From positions 939,001 to 1,003,000 of the forward strand of contig JAWRVZ010000095.1 in the NCBI GenBank assembly GCA_037043235.1: a DNA stretch of 64,000 nucleotides. The letters run 5' to 3'. The stretch's first letter is position 1. Each line of letters starts with the position of its first letter. Source of the DNA: Rhodeus uyekii (lineage: Eukaryota; Chordata; Actinopteri; Cypriniformes; Acheilognathidae). The notes below the pieces were generated by a model. It had not been told where the DNA came from. It did not search any database and saw only the letters and a list, made by a program, of their open reading frames with translations. A program made the translations under genes and the position numbers. This document shows, piece after piece, positions 50,773 through 62,666 of this stretch.

Positions 50773-51883
50773 TATAGCTGCTAGCAGCCATCACGGGGCC
50801 AAGCGCAAGGAGGGCATTACATGTTATGCCGACATGGCTTGCATCATCAGACCAACGGCAGTAAGAATCTAAAGACATTTCAATATGACTTAAGTCTAAA
50901 TGGCTGAAAAATCAACAATACGGTCTTTAGTATTTCGATTTAATGGTTTATCACATTCAACCAACAGGCAGCGCTGTAACCAAATTGTAGTGTCAATTAA
51001 TGTGGTACATTGAGAGTGTGGTGACTGACACATGCAAAGTTTGCTTTCAATTGGGTAAACCATTGCTGACAGAGCACTAAAGTCATGTGTTTGTTAAACT
51101 TAGCATCTTATAAGAAAAATCGAAATGGCAGACGCTCAAAATGGCCGATATGGGAATATTTGGTATCACAGGACTCGGCATGACCCACTGGATCTAAAGA
51201 GACCAGTTTCATGTTTTTTGGCCAAAGGGTTCAGAAGTTATAAGCAAAAAAGTCAGTTTTTCATAACTCCTGACCACTAGGGGGCAGAGCGCCAAAACTC
51301 TGCAGGTAGCCTCAGACCATGATTGACATAACACACACCTAGTTTGGTCAGAAAAGACTAATGCATTGCGGAGATAAAGCCTCAGTTTCAATTTGGCGAC
51401 TTTTACCTCGGATTCTTTCGCGAGTTATTCGTAAACGGTTTGTCGAATCAACTTTCTTTATATATCGTTTTGTCCACATTGTCGGGAGATGATGTGGTTC
51501 AATTTTCGTGAAGATCGGACGAACGGCCTAGGAGGAGTTCGACAAAGTAGGTTTTTCATAAAATTCAAAATGGCGGGAAAATTTTCATGACGGAAAATGA
51601 CGTCATAGGGTGCAATCGAATCGTCTTGAGCCAAGGAATCAGTGGACAAAAGAATTTTGTTTCTAGGACATACGGTTCAAAAGTTATTTACGTAAACGTG
51701 AGTGCAACTTTGGACGGTTGGTGGCGCTATAGAGATTGAGTTAGAGACTTCAATTTTGCTATGGTCAATGATTGGACTCTCCTTTATGAGTGTGCCAACT
51801 TTTTTTCATTTTCCCGCTTACGGTTCTATGGGCTGTCATAGACTTCAATGGCAGAAGAAGAATAATAATAATAATAATAATAA
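50773..51883 (+). mobile_element. A unit 27 (short), with tail
   Basis: Same type as A15 and A20, with the GGACGGTTGGTGGCGCTATAG 3' variant. The AAT tract continues into one A tail. Confidence 0.85.
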
Positions 51884-51933
51884 GAACCGGAACAAAAACA
51901 ATAGGTGCCTCCGCACCTTCGGTGCTTGGCCCC
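51884..51933 (+). repeat. A tail T13 (1 unit)
   Basis: Standard leader and hairpin (51904-51933), followed by TAATAA and a truncated A head. Confidence 0.85.
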
Positions 51934-51939
51934 TAATAA

Positions 51940-53791
51940 CTAGCAGCCATCACGGGGCCAAGCGCAAGGAGGGCATTAAATGTCATGCCGACATGGCTGG
52001 CATCATCAGACCAACGGCAATAAGAATCTAAAGACATTTCAATATGACTTAAGTCTAAATGGCTGAAAAATCAACAATACGGTCTTTAGTAATTCGATTT
52101 AATGGTTTATCACGTTCGACCAACAGGCAGCGCTGTAACCAAATTGTAGTGTCAATTCATGTGGTACATTGAGAGTGTGGTGACATTGACACATGCAGAG
52201 TTTGCTTTCAATTGGGTAAACCATTGCTGACAGAGCACTAAAGTCATGTGTTTGTTAAACATAGCATCTTATAAGAAAAATCGAAATGGCAGACGCTCAA
52301 AATGGCCGATATGGGAAAATTTGGTATCACAGGGCTCGGCATGTCCCACTGGATCCAAAGACAGCAGTTTCATGATTTTTAGACAAAGCGTTCAGGAGTT
52401 ATAATCAAAAATGTCAGTTTTTAAATATCTCCTGACCACTAGGGGGCAGAGCGCCAAAACTCTGCAGGTAGCCTCAGACCGTGATTGACATAACACACAC
52501 CAAGTTTGGTCAGAAAACGCTAATGCGTTGCGGAGATAAAGCCTCAATTTCATTTTTGCGACCATTACGTCGGATTCTTTCGCGAGTTATTCGTAAACGG
52601 TTTGACATATCAACTTTCTTTGGATAACTTTTTGTCAGCATGGTCTAGAGATGATGTGGTTTAATTTTGGTGAAAATTGGACAAACGGTTTGGGAGGAGT
52701 TCGAAAAAGTAGGTTTTTAAAGAAAAACAACATGGTGGACAAGAAGTTTGGCCGACTATGACAAATTTGGTATCTGTGTTCTCGGTTTGACCCAAGGAAC
52801 GTATAAAGATAATTTGTTTTACCATAGGTTAACGCACTCAAAAGTTATTAGCATATTTGTAAATTTGGTTATAATTTTTGACCACAAGGGGGTGCTGCCT
52901 CGAAACTTTTTGAGTCGTATCAAGGTTAGGTGCCGAAGACACATATTGAGTTTCGTTACGATACGCCAATATCTTTGTTAAATATAGCAATTTATGACAA
53001 TATTCAAAATGGCCGACACTCAAAATGGCCGATATGGGAAAATTTGGTATCGCACGACTCGGCATGATGCACTGAATCTAAAGAGACCAGTTTTATTATT
53101 TTTGGCCAAAGCGTTCAGAAGTTATAAGCAAATATTTAACTTTTTCATATCTCCTGACCACTAGGGGGCACAGCGCCAAAACTCTGCAGGTAGCCTCAGA
53201 CCATGATTGACATAACACACACCTAGTTTGGTCAGAAAACTCTAATGCGTTGCGGAGATAAAGCCTCAATTTCATTTTTGTGACCATTACCTCGGATTCT
53301 TTCGCGAGTTATTCGTAAACGGTTTGACATATCAACTTTCTTTGGATAACTTTTTGTCCACATTGTCTGGAGATGATGTGGTTCAATTTTCGTGAAAATC
53401 GGACCAACGGCCTAGGAGGAGTTCGAAAAAGTAGGTTTTTCAAAAAATTCAAAATGGCGGGAAAATTTTCATGACGGAAAATGACGTCATAGGGTGCAAT
53501 CGAATCGTCTTGAGCCAAGGAATCAGTGGACGAAAGAATTTTGTTTCTAGGACATACGGTTCAAGAGTTATTTACGTAAACGTGAGTGCAACTTTGGACA
53601 GTTGGTGGCGCTAGAGACATTGAGTTAGAGACTTCAAATTTGCTATGGTCAATGATTGGCTTGTCCTCTATCAGTGTGCCAAATTTTATCATTTTCCCGC
53701 AAACGGTTCTATGGCCTTACATAGACTTCCATGGCGGAAGAAGAAGAAGAAGAAGAAGAAGAAGAAGAAGAAGATGAATAATAATAATAAA
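51940..53791 (+). mobile_element. A unit 28 (long, head truncated)
   Basis: Starts at CTAGCAGCC; the first half of the GCTGCTAGCAGC palindrome is missing. Otherwise near-identical to A21 at an offset of about 10,355 bp. Ends in a GAA run of about 13 units and AAT. Confidence 0.85.
53736..53774. repeat. (GAA)n run at the 3' end of a long A unit
   Basis: About 13 GAA units between ATGGCG and GATGAATAAT. Equivalent runs of 9-13 units are near 15866, 22514, 36554, 43382, 58284 and 62315, always in units whose first tail carries a hybrid or otherwise variant leader. Confidence 0.9.
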
Positions 53792-54145
53792 GAACCGGAA
53801 CAATTACAATAGGTGCCTCCGCACCTTCGGTGCTTGGCCCCTAATAATAATAAGAACCGGAACAAAAACAATAGGTGCCTCCGCACCTTCGGTGCTTGGC
53901 CCCTAATAATAATAAGAACCGGAACAAAAACAATAGGTGCCTCCGCACCTTCGGTGCTTGGCCCCTAATAATAAGAACCGGAACAAAAACAATAGGTGCC
54001 TCCGCACCTTCGGTGCTTGGCCCCTAATAATAATAAGAACCGGAACAAAAACAATAGGTGCCTCCGCACCTTCGGTGCTTGGCCCCTAATAATAAGAACC
54101 GGAACAAAAACAATAGGTGCCTCCGCACCTTCGGTGCTTGGCCCC
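53792..54145 (+). repeat. A tail cluster T14 (6 units, the longest)
   Basis: The first unit has the hybrid leader and five standard units follow, with linkers of two to four TAA triplets. The equivalent cluster T11 after A21 has two units, so four units were gained or lost since the duplication. Confidence 0.85.
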
Positions 54146-54149
54146 TAAA

Positions 54150-55261
54150 TAGCTGCTAGCAGCCATCACGGGGCCAAGCGCAAGGAGGGCATTAAATGTC
54201 ATGCCGACATGGCTGGCATCATCAGACCAATGGCAGTAAGAATCTAAAGACATTTCAATATGACTTAAGTCTAAATGGCTGAAAAATCAACAATACGGTC
54301 TTTAGTAATTCGATTTAATGGTTTATCACATTCAACCAGCAGGCAGCGCTGTAACCAAATTGTAGTGTCAATTCATGTGGTACATTGAGAGTGTGGTGAC
54401 ATTGACACATGCAAAGTTTGCTTTCAATTGGGTAAACCATTGCTGACAGAGCACTAAAGTCATGTGTTTGTTAAACATAGAATCTTATAAGAAAAATCGA
54501 AATGGCAGACGCTCAAAATGGCCGATATGGGAAAATTTGGTATCACAGGACTCGGCATGACCCATTGGATCTAAAGAGACCAGTTTCATGATTTTTGGCC
54601 AAAGGGTTCAGGAGTTATAAGCAAAAAAGTCAGTTTTTTAATATCTCCTGACCACTAGGGGGCAGAGCGCCAAAACTCTGCAGGTAGCCTCAAACCATGA
54701 TTGACATAACACACACCTAGTTTGGTCAGAAAAGGCTAATGCATTGGGGAGATAAAGCCTCAATTTCATTTTGGCGACTTTTACCTCAGATTCTTTCACG
54801 AGTTATTCGTAAACGGTTTGACGAATCAACTTTGTTTATATATCGTTTTGTCAACATTGTCAGGAGATGATGTGGTTCAATTTTCGTGAACATCGGACGA
54901 ACGGCCTAGGAGGAGTTCGACAAAGTAGGTTTTTCATAAAATTCAAAATGGCGGGAAAATTTTCATGACGGAAAATGACGTCATAGGGTGCAATCGAATC
55001 GTCTTGAGCCAAGGAATCAGTGGACAAAAGAATTTTGTTTCTAGGACATACGGTTCAAAAGTTATTTACGTAAACGTGAGTGCAACTTTGGACAGTTGGT
55101 GGCGGTAGAGAGATTGAGTTAGAGACTTCAATTTTGCTATGGTCAATGATTAGACTCTCCTTTATGAGTGTGCCAACTTTTTTTCATTTTCCCGCTTACG
55201 GTTCTATGGGCTGTCATAGACTTCAATGGCAGAAGAAGAATAATAATAATAATAATAATAA
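54150..55261 (+). mobile_element. A unit 29 (short, head lacks TA)
   Basis: Near-identical to A30 and A22. Followed by an AAT tract and two A tails. Confidence 0.85.
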
Positions 55262-55370
55262 GAACCGGAACAAAAACAATAGGTGCCTCCGCACCTTCGG
55301 TGCTTGGCCCCTAATAATAAGAACCGGAACAAAAACAATAGGTGCCTCCGCACCTTCGGTGCTTGGCCCC
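55262..55370 (+). repeat. A tail cluster T15 (2 units)
   Basis: Two standard A tail units. One more than needed to close A29. Confidence 0.85.
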
Positions 55371-55374
55371 TAAA

Positions 55375-56481
55375 TAGCTGCTAGCAGCCATCACGGGGCC
55401 AAGCGCAAGGAGGGCATTAAATGTCATGCCGACATGGCTGGCATCATCAGACCAATGGCAGTAAGAATCTAAAGACATTTCAATATGACTTAAGTCTAAA
55501 TGGCTGAAAAATCAACAATACGGTCTTTAGTAATTCGATTTAATGGTTTATCACATTCAACCAGCAGGCAGCGCTGTAACCAAATTGTAGTGTCAATTCA
55601 TGTGGTACATTGAGAGTGTGGTGACATTGACACATGCAAAGTTTGCTTTCAATTGGGTAAACCATTGCTGACAGAGCACTAAAGTCATGTGTTTGTTAAA
55701 CATAGAATCTTATAAGAAAAATCGAAATGGCAGACGCTCAAAATGGCCGATATGGGAAAATTTGGTATCACAGGACTCGGCATGACCCATTGGATCTAAA
55801 GAGACCAGTTTCATGATTTTTGGCCAAAGGGTTCAGGAGTTATAAGCAAAAAAGTCAGTTTTTTAATATCTCCTGACCACTAGGGGGCAGAGCGCCAAAA
55901 CTCTGCAGGTAGCCTCAAACCATGATTGACATAACACACACCTAGTTTGGTCAGAAAAGGCTAATGCATTGGGGAGATAAAGCCTCAATTTCATTTTGGC
56001 GACTTTTACCTCAGATTCTTTCACGAGTTATTCGTAAACGGTTTGACGAATCAACTTTGTTTATATATCGTTTTGTCAACATTGTCAGGAGATGATGTGG
56101 TTCAATTTTCGTGAACATCGGACGAACGGCCTAGGAGGAGTTCGACAAAGTAGGTTTTTCATAAAATTCAAAATGGCGGGAAAATTTTCATGACGGAAAA
56201 TGACGTCATAGGGTGCAATCGAATCGTCTTGAGCCAAGGAATCAGTGGACAAAAGAATTTTGTTTCTAGGACATACGGTTCAAAAGTTATTTACGTAAAC
56301 GTGAGTGCAACTTTGGACAGTTGGTGGCGGTAGAGAGATTGAGTTAGAGACTTCAATTTTGCTATGGTCAATGATTAGACTCTCCTTTATGAGTGTGCCA
56401 ACTTTTTTTCATTTTCCCGCTTACGGTTCTATGGGCTGTCATAGACTTCAATGGCAGAAGAAGAATAATAATAATAATAAA
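55375..56481 (+). mobile_element. A unit 30 (short, head lacks TA)
   Basis: Tandem copy of A29 at an offset of 1225 bp. It enters A31 directly from the AAT tract, whereas A29 leads to tails. Confidence 0.85.
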
Positions 56482-58339
56482 TATAGCTGCTAGCAGCCAT
56501 CACGGGGCCAAGCGCAAGGAGGGCATTAAATGTCATGCCGACATGGCTGGCATCATCAGACCAACGGCAATAAGAATCTAAAGACATTTCAATATGACAA
56601 TTCTAAATGGCTGAAAAATCAACAATACGGTCTTTAGTAATTCGATTTAATGGTTTATCACGTTCGACCAACAGGCAGCGCTGTAACCAAATTGTAGTGT
56701 CAATTCATGTGGTACATTGAGAGTGTGGTGACATTGACACATGCAGAGTTTGCTTTCAATTGGGTAAACCATTGCTGACAGAGCACTAAAGTCATGTGTT
56801 TGTTAAACATAGCATCTTATAAGAAAAATCGAAATGGCAGACGCTCAAAATGGCCGATATGGGAAAATTTGGTATCACAGGGCTCGGCATGTCCCACTGG
56901 ATCCAAAGACAGCAGTTTCATGATTTTTAGACAAAGCGTTCAGGAGTTATAATCAAAAATGTCAGTTTTTAAATATCTCCTGACCACTAGGGGGCAGAGC
57001 GCCAAAACTCTGCAGGTAGCCTCAGACCGTGATTGACATAACACACACCAAGTTTGGTCAGAAAACGCTAATGCGTTGCGGAGATAAAGCCTCAATTTAA
57101 TTTTTGCGACCATTACGTCGGATTCTTTCGCGAGTTATTCGTAAACGGTTTGACATATCAACTTTCTTTGGATAACTTTTTGTCAGCATGGTCTAGAGAT
57201 GATGTGGTTTAATTTTGGTGAAAATTGGACAAACGGTTTGGGAGGAGTTCGAAAAAGTAGGTTTTTAAAGAAAAACAACATGGTGGACAAGAAGTTTGGC
57301 CGACTATGACAAATTTGGTATCTGTGTTCTCGGTTTGACCCAAGGAACGTATAAAGATAATTTTTTTTACCATAGGTTAACGCACTCAAAAGTTATTAGC
57401 ATATTTGTAAATTTGGTTATAATTTTTGACCACAAGGGGGTGCTGCCTCGAAACTTTTTGAGTCGTATCAAGGTTAGGTGCCGAAGACACATATTGAGTT
57501 TCGTAATGATACGCCAATATCTTTGTTAAATATAGCAATTTATGACAATATTCAAAATGGCCGACACTCAAAATGGCCGATATGGGAAAATTTGGTATCG
57601 CACGACTCGGCATGATGCACTGAATCTAAAGAGACCAGTTTTATTATTTTTGGCCAAAGCGTTCAGAAGTTATAAGCAAATATTTAACTTTTTCATATCT
57701 CCTGACCACTAGGGGCCACAGCGCCAAAACTCTGCAGGTAGCCTCAGACCATGATTGACATAACACACACCTAGTTTGGTCAGAAAACTCTAATGCGTTG
57801 CGGAGATAAAGCCTCAATTTCATTTTTGCGACCATTACCTCGGATTCTTTCGCGAGTTATTCGTAAACGGTTTGACATATCAACTTTCTTTGGATAACTT
57901 TTTGTCCACATTGTCTGGAGATGATGTGGTTCAATTTTCGTGAAAATCGGACCAACGGCCTAGGAGGAGTTCGAAAAAGTAGGTTTTTCAAAAAATTCAA
58001 AATGGCGGGAAAATTTTCATGACGGAAAATGACGTCATAGGGTGCAATCGAATCGTCTTGAGCCAAGGAATCAGTGGACGAAAGAATTTTGTTTCTAGGA
58101 CATACGGTTCAAGAGTTATTTACGTAAACGTGAGTGCAACTTTGGACAGTTGGTGGCGCTAGAGACATTGAGTTAGAGACTTCAAATTTGCTATGGTCAA
58201 TGATTGGCTTGTCCTCTATCAGTGTGCCAAATTTTATCATTTTCCCGCAAACGGTTCTATGGCCTTACATAGACTTCCATGGCGGAAGAAGAAGAAGAAG
58301 AAGAAGAAGAAGAAGAAGAAGATGAATAATAATAATAAA
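56482..58339 (+). mobile_element. A unit 31 (long)
   Basis: The A21/A28 type, with a small change near 56598 (GACAATTCTAAATGG for GACTTAAGTCTAAATGG). The second CTCF-like site is altered to CCACTAGGGGCCAC near 57706. Ends in a GAA run and AAT. Confidence 0.85.
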
Positions 58340-58566
58340 GAACCGGAACGGAAACAATAGGTGCCTCCGCACCTTCGGTGCTTGGCCCCTAATAATAAGA
58401 ACCGGAACAAAAACAATAGGTGCCTCCGCACCTTCGGTGCTTGGCCCCTAATAATAATAAGAACCGGAACAAAAACAATAGGTGCCTCCGCACCTTCGGT
58501 GCTTGGCCCCTAATAAGAACCGGAACAAAAACAATAGGTGCCTCCGCACCTTCGGTGCTTGGCCCC
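58340..58566 (+). repeat. A tail cluster T16 (4 units)
   Basis: The first leader is GAACCGGAACGGAAACAATA, a variant not seen elsewhere in the window. The other three are standard. Confidence 0.85.
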
Positions 58567-58570
58567 TAAA

Positions 58571-60400
58571 TATAGCTGCTAGCAGCCATCACGGGGCCAA
58601 GCGCAAGGAGGTCATTAAATGTCATGCCGACATGGCTGGCATCATCAGACCAACGGCAGTAAGAATCTAAAGACACTTCAATATGACTTAAGTCTAAATG
58701 GCTGAAAAATCAACAACACGGTCTTTAGTAATTCGATTTAATGGTTTATCACGTTCAACCAACAGGCAGCGCTGTAACCAAATTGTAGTGTCAATTCATG
58801 TGGTACATTGAGAGTGTGGTGACATTGACACATGCAAAGTTTGCTTTCAATTGGGTAAACCATTGCTGACAGAGCACTAAAGTCATGTGTTTGTTAAACA
58901 TAGCATCTTATAAGAAAAATCGAAATGGCAGACGCTCAAAATGGCCGATATGGGAAAATTTGGTATCACAGGGCTCGGCATGACCCACTGGATCTAAAGA
59001 CAGCAGTTTCATGATTTTTAGACAAAGCGTTCAGGAGTTATAATCAAAAATGTCAGTTTTTTAATATCTCCTGACCACTAGGGGGCAGAGCGCCAAAACT
59101 CGGCAGGTAGCCTCAGATCATGATTGACATAACACACACCTAGTTTGGTCAGAAAACACTAATGCGTTGCGGAGATAAAGCCTCAATTTCATTTTTGCGA
59201 CCATTACGTCGGATTCTTTCGCGAGTTATTCGTAAACGGTTTGACATATCAACTTTCTTTGGATAACTTTTTGTCAGGATGGTCTGGAGATGATGTGGTT
59301 TAATTTTGGTGAAAATTGGACAAACGGTCTGGGAGGAGTTCGAAAAAGTAGGTTTTTAAAGAAAAACAACATGGTGGACAAGAAGTTTGGCCGACTATGA
59401 CAAATTTGGTATCTATGTTCTTGGTTTGACCCAAGGAACGTATAAAGATAATTTGTTTTACCATAGGTTAACGCACTCAAAAGTTATTAGCATATTTGTA
59501 AATTTGGTTATAATTTTTGACCACAAGGGGGTGCTGCCTCGAAACTTTTTGAGTCGTATCAAGGTTAGGTGCCGAAGACACATATTGAGTTTCGTAATGA
59601 TACGCCAATATCTTTGTTAAATATAGCAATTTATGACAATATTCAAAATGGCCGACGCTCAAAATGGCCGATATGGGAAAATTTGGTATCGCACGACTCG
59701 GCATGATGCACTGAATCTAAAGAGACCAGTTTTATTATTTTTGGCCAAAGCGTTCAGAAGTTATAAGCAAATATTTAACTTTTTCATATCTCCTGACCAC
59801 TAGGGGGCACAGCGCCAAAACTCTGCAGGTAGCCTCAGATCATGATTGACATAACACACACCGAGTTTGGTCAGAAAACGCTAATGCGTTGCGGAGATAA
59901 AGCCTCAATTTCATTTTTGCGACCATTACGTCGGATTCTTTCGCGAGTTATTCGTAAACTGTTTGACATATCAACTTTCTTTGGATAACTTTTTGTCCAC
60001 ATGGTCTGGAGATGATGTGGTTCAATTTTCGTTGAAATCGGACAAACGGCCTAGGAGGAGTTCGAAAAAGTAGGTTTTTCATAAAATTCAAAATGGCGGG
60101 AAAAATTTCATGACGGAAAATGACGTCATAGGGTGCAATCGAATCGTCTTGAGCCAAGGAATCAGTGGACATAAGAATTTTGTTTCTAGGTCATACGGTT
60201 CAAAAGTTATTAGCATAAACGTTAGTTCAACTTTGGACAGTTGGTGGCGCTAGAGATATTGAGTTAGAGACTTCAAATTTGTTATGGTCAATGATTGGAC
60301 TGTCTTTAATGAGTGTGCCAACTTTTTTTCATTTTCCCGCTTACGGTTCTATGGGCTGTCATAGACTCCCATGGCGGAAGAAGATGAAGAATAATAATAA
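58571..60400 (+). mobile_element. A unit 32 (long)
   Basis: GCTGCTAGCAGC head with AAGGAGGTCATTAAATG. The 3' end matches A18, including GAAGAAGATGAAGAATAATAAT. CTCTGCAGG is altered to CTCGGCAGG near 59099. Confidence 0.85.
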
Positions 60401-60506
60401 GAACCGGAACAGAAACAATAGGTGCCTTCGCACCTTCGGTGCTTGGCCCCTAATAAGAACCGGAACAAAAACAATAGGTGCCTCCGCACCTTCGGTGCTT
60501 GGCCCC
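60401..60506 (+). repeat. A tail cluster T17 (2 units)
   Basis: The first unit has the CAGAAACAATA leader, as in T10, and GGTGCCTTCGCACC in place of GGTGCCTCCGCACC. The second is standard. Confidence 0.85.
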
Positions 60507-60525
60507 TAATAATAATAATAATAAA

Positions 60526-62360
60526 TATAGCTGCTAGCAGCCATCACGGGGCCAAGCGCAAGGAGGGCATTAAATGTCATGCCGACATGGCTGGCATCAT
60601 CAGACCAACGGCAATAAGAATCTAAAGACATTTCAATATGACAAGTCTAAATGGCTGAAAAATCAACAATACGGTCTTTAGTAATTTGATTTAATGGTTT
60701 ATCACGTTCGACCAACAGGCAGCGCTGTAACCAAATTGTAGTGTCAATTCATGTGGTACATTGAGAGTGTGGTGACATTGACACATGCAGAGTTTGCTTT
60801 CAATTGGGTAAACCATTGCTGACAGAGCACTAAAGTCATGTGTTTGTTAAACATAGCATCTTATAAGAAAAATCGAAATGGCAGACGCTCAAAATGGCCG
60901 ATATGGGAAAATTTGGTATCACAGGGCTCGGCATGTCCCACTGGATCCAAAGACAGCAGTTTCATGATTTTTAGACAAAGCGTTCAGGAGTTATAATCAA
61001 AAATGTCAGTTTTTAAATATCTCCTGACCACTAGGGGGCAGAGCGCCAAAACTCTGCAGGTAGCCTCAGACCGTGATTGACATAACACACACCAAGTTTG
61101 GTCAGAAAACGCTAATGCGTTGCGGAGATAAAGCCTCAATTTAATTTTTGCGACCATTACGTCGGATTCTTTCGCGAGTTATTCGTAAACGGTTTGACAT
61201 ATCAACTTTCTTTGGATAACTTTTTGTCAGCATGGTCTAGAGATGATGTGGTTTAATTTTGGTGAAAATTGGACAAACGGTTTGGGAGGAGTTTGAAAAA
61301 GTAGGTTTTTAAAGAAAAACAACATGGTGGACAAGAAGTTTGGCCGACTATGACAAATTTGGTATCTGTGTTCTCGGTTTGACCCAAGGAACGTATAAAG
61401 ATAATTTGTTTTACCATAGGTTAATGCACTCAAAAGTTATTAGCATATTTGTAAATTTGGTTATAATTTTTGACCACAAGGGGGTGCTGCCTCGAAACTT
61501 TTTGAGTCGTATCAAGGTTAGGTGCCGAAGACACATATTGAGTTTCGTAACGATACGCCAATATCTTTGTTAAATATAGCAATTTATGACAATATTCAAA
61601 ATGGCCGACACTCAAAATGGCCGATATGGGAAAATTTGGTATCGCACGACTCGGCATGATGCACTGAATCTAAAGAGACCAGTTTTATTATTTTTGGCCA
61701 AAGCGTTCAGAAGTTATAAGCAAATATTTAACTTTTTCATAGGGGGCACAGCGCCAAAACTCTGCAGGTAGCCTCAGATCATGATTGACATAACACACAC
61801 CTAGTTTGGTCAGAAAACGCTAATGCATTGCGGAGATAAAGCCTCAATTTCATTTTTGCGACCATTACGTCGGATTCTTTCGCGAGTTATTCGTAAACGG
61901 TTTGACATATCAACTTTCTTTGGATAACTTTTTTTCCACATTGTCTGGAGATGATGTGGTTCAATTTTCGTTGAAATCGGAAAAACGGCCTAGGAGGAGT
62001 TCGAAAAAGTAGGTTTTTCGTAAAATTCAAAATGGCGGGAAATTTTTCATGACGGAAAATGACGTCATAGGGTGCAATCGAATCGTCTTCAGCCAAGGAA
62101 TTAGTGGACGAAAGAATTTTGTTTCTAGGACATACGGTTCAAGAGTTATTTACGTAAACGTGAGTGCAACTTTGGACAGTTGGTGGCGCTAGAGACATCG
62201 AGTTAGAGACTTCAAATTTGCTATGGTCAATGATTGGCTTGTCCTCTATCAGTGTGCCAAATTTTATCATTTTCCCGCAAACGGTTCTATGGCCTTACAT
62301 AGACTTCCATGGCGGAAGAAGAAGAAGAAGAAGAAGAAGAAGATGAATAATAATAATAAA
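60526..62360 (+). mobile_element. A unit 33 (long, last A unit)
   Basis: Of the A21 type in the first half. Near 61740 CTTTTTCAT joins AGGGGGCACAG, a small deletion that removes the 5' half of the second CTCF-like motif. Ends in a GAA run (about 62315-62343) and AAT repeats. Confidence 0.85.
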
Positions 62361-62588
62361 GAACCGGAACAATTACAATAGGTGCCTCCGCACCTTCGGT
62401 GCTTGGCCCCTAATAATAATAAGAACCGGAACAAAAACAATAGGTGCCTCCGCACCTTCGGTGCTTGGCCCCTAATAATAAAGAACCGGAACAATTACAA
62501 TAGGTGCCTCCGCACCTTCGGTGCTTGGCCCCTAATAAGAACCGGAACAAAAACAATAGGTGCCTCCGCACCTTCGGTGCTTGGCCCC
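62361..62588 (+). repeat. A tail cluster T18 (4 units)
   Basis: Units 1 and 3 have the hybrid leader ending CAATTACAATA; units 2 and 4 are standard. This alternation suggests duplication of a two-unit block. Confidence 0.85.
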
Positions 62589-62597
62589 TAATAATAA

Positions 62598-62645
62598 AAA
62601 TCCTAACAATTACAATAGGTTTTCAACGCTTCGCGTTTGAACCCC
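62598..62645 (+). repeat. Unpaired B tail, inferred 3' end of B1
   Basis: Leader AAATCCTAACAATTACAATA (one base unlike the B2 and B3 tails) and a B hairpin ending CGTTTGAACCCC (62634-62645), the reverse complement of the B1 key at 5827-5838. No B head lies nearby: B2 and B3 have their own tails and only B1 lacks one. Confidence 0.8.
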
Positions 62646-62666
62646 TAATAATAATAATAATAATAA

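Noticed and set aside
7950..62360. Ordinary satellite DNA as the sole explanation
   Set aside because: Unit lengths vary from 0.7 to 2.3 kb, three families interleave, and the order of B and C tails fits nested insertion. Tandem duplication is nevertheless clearly part of the history.
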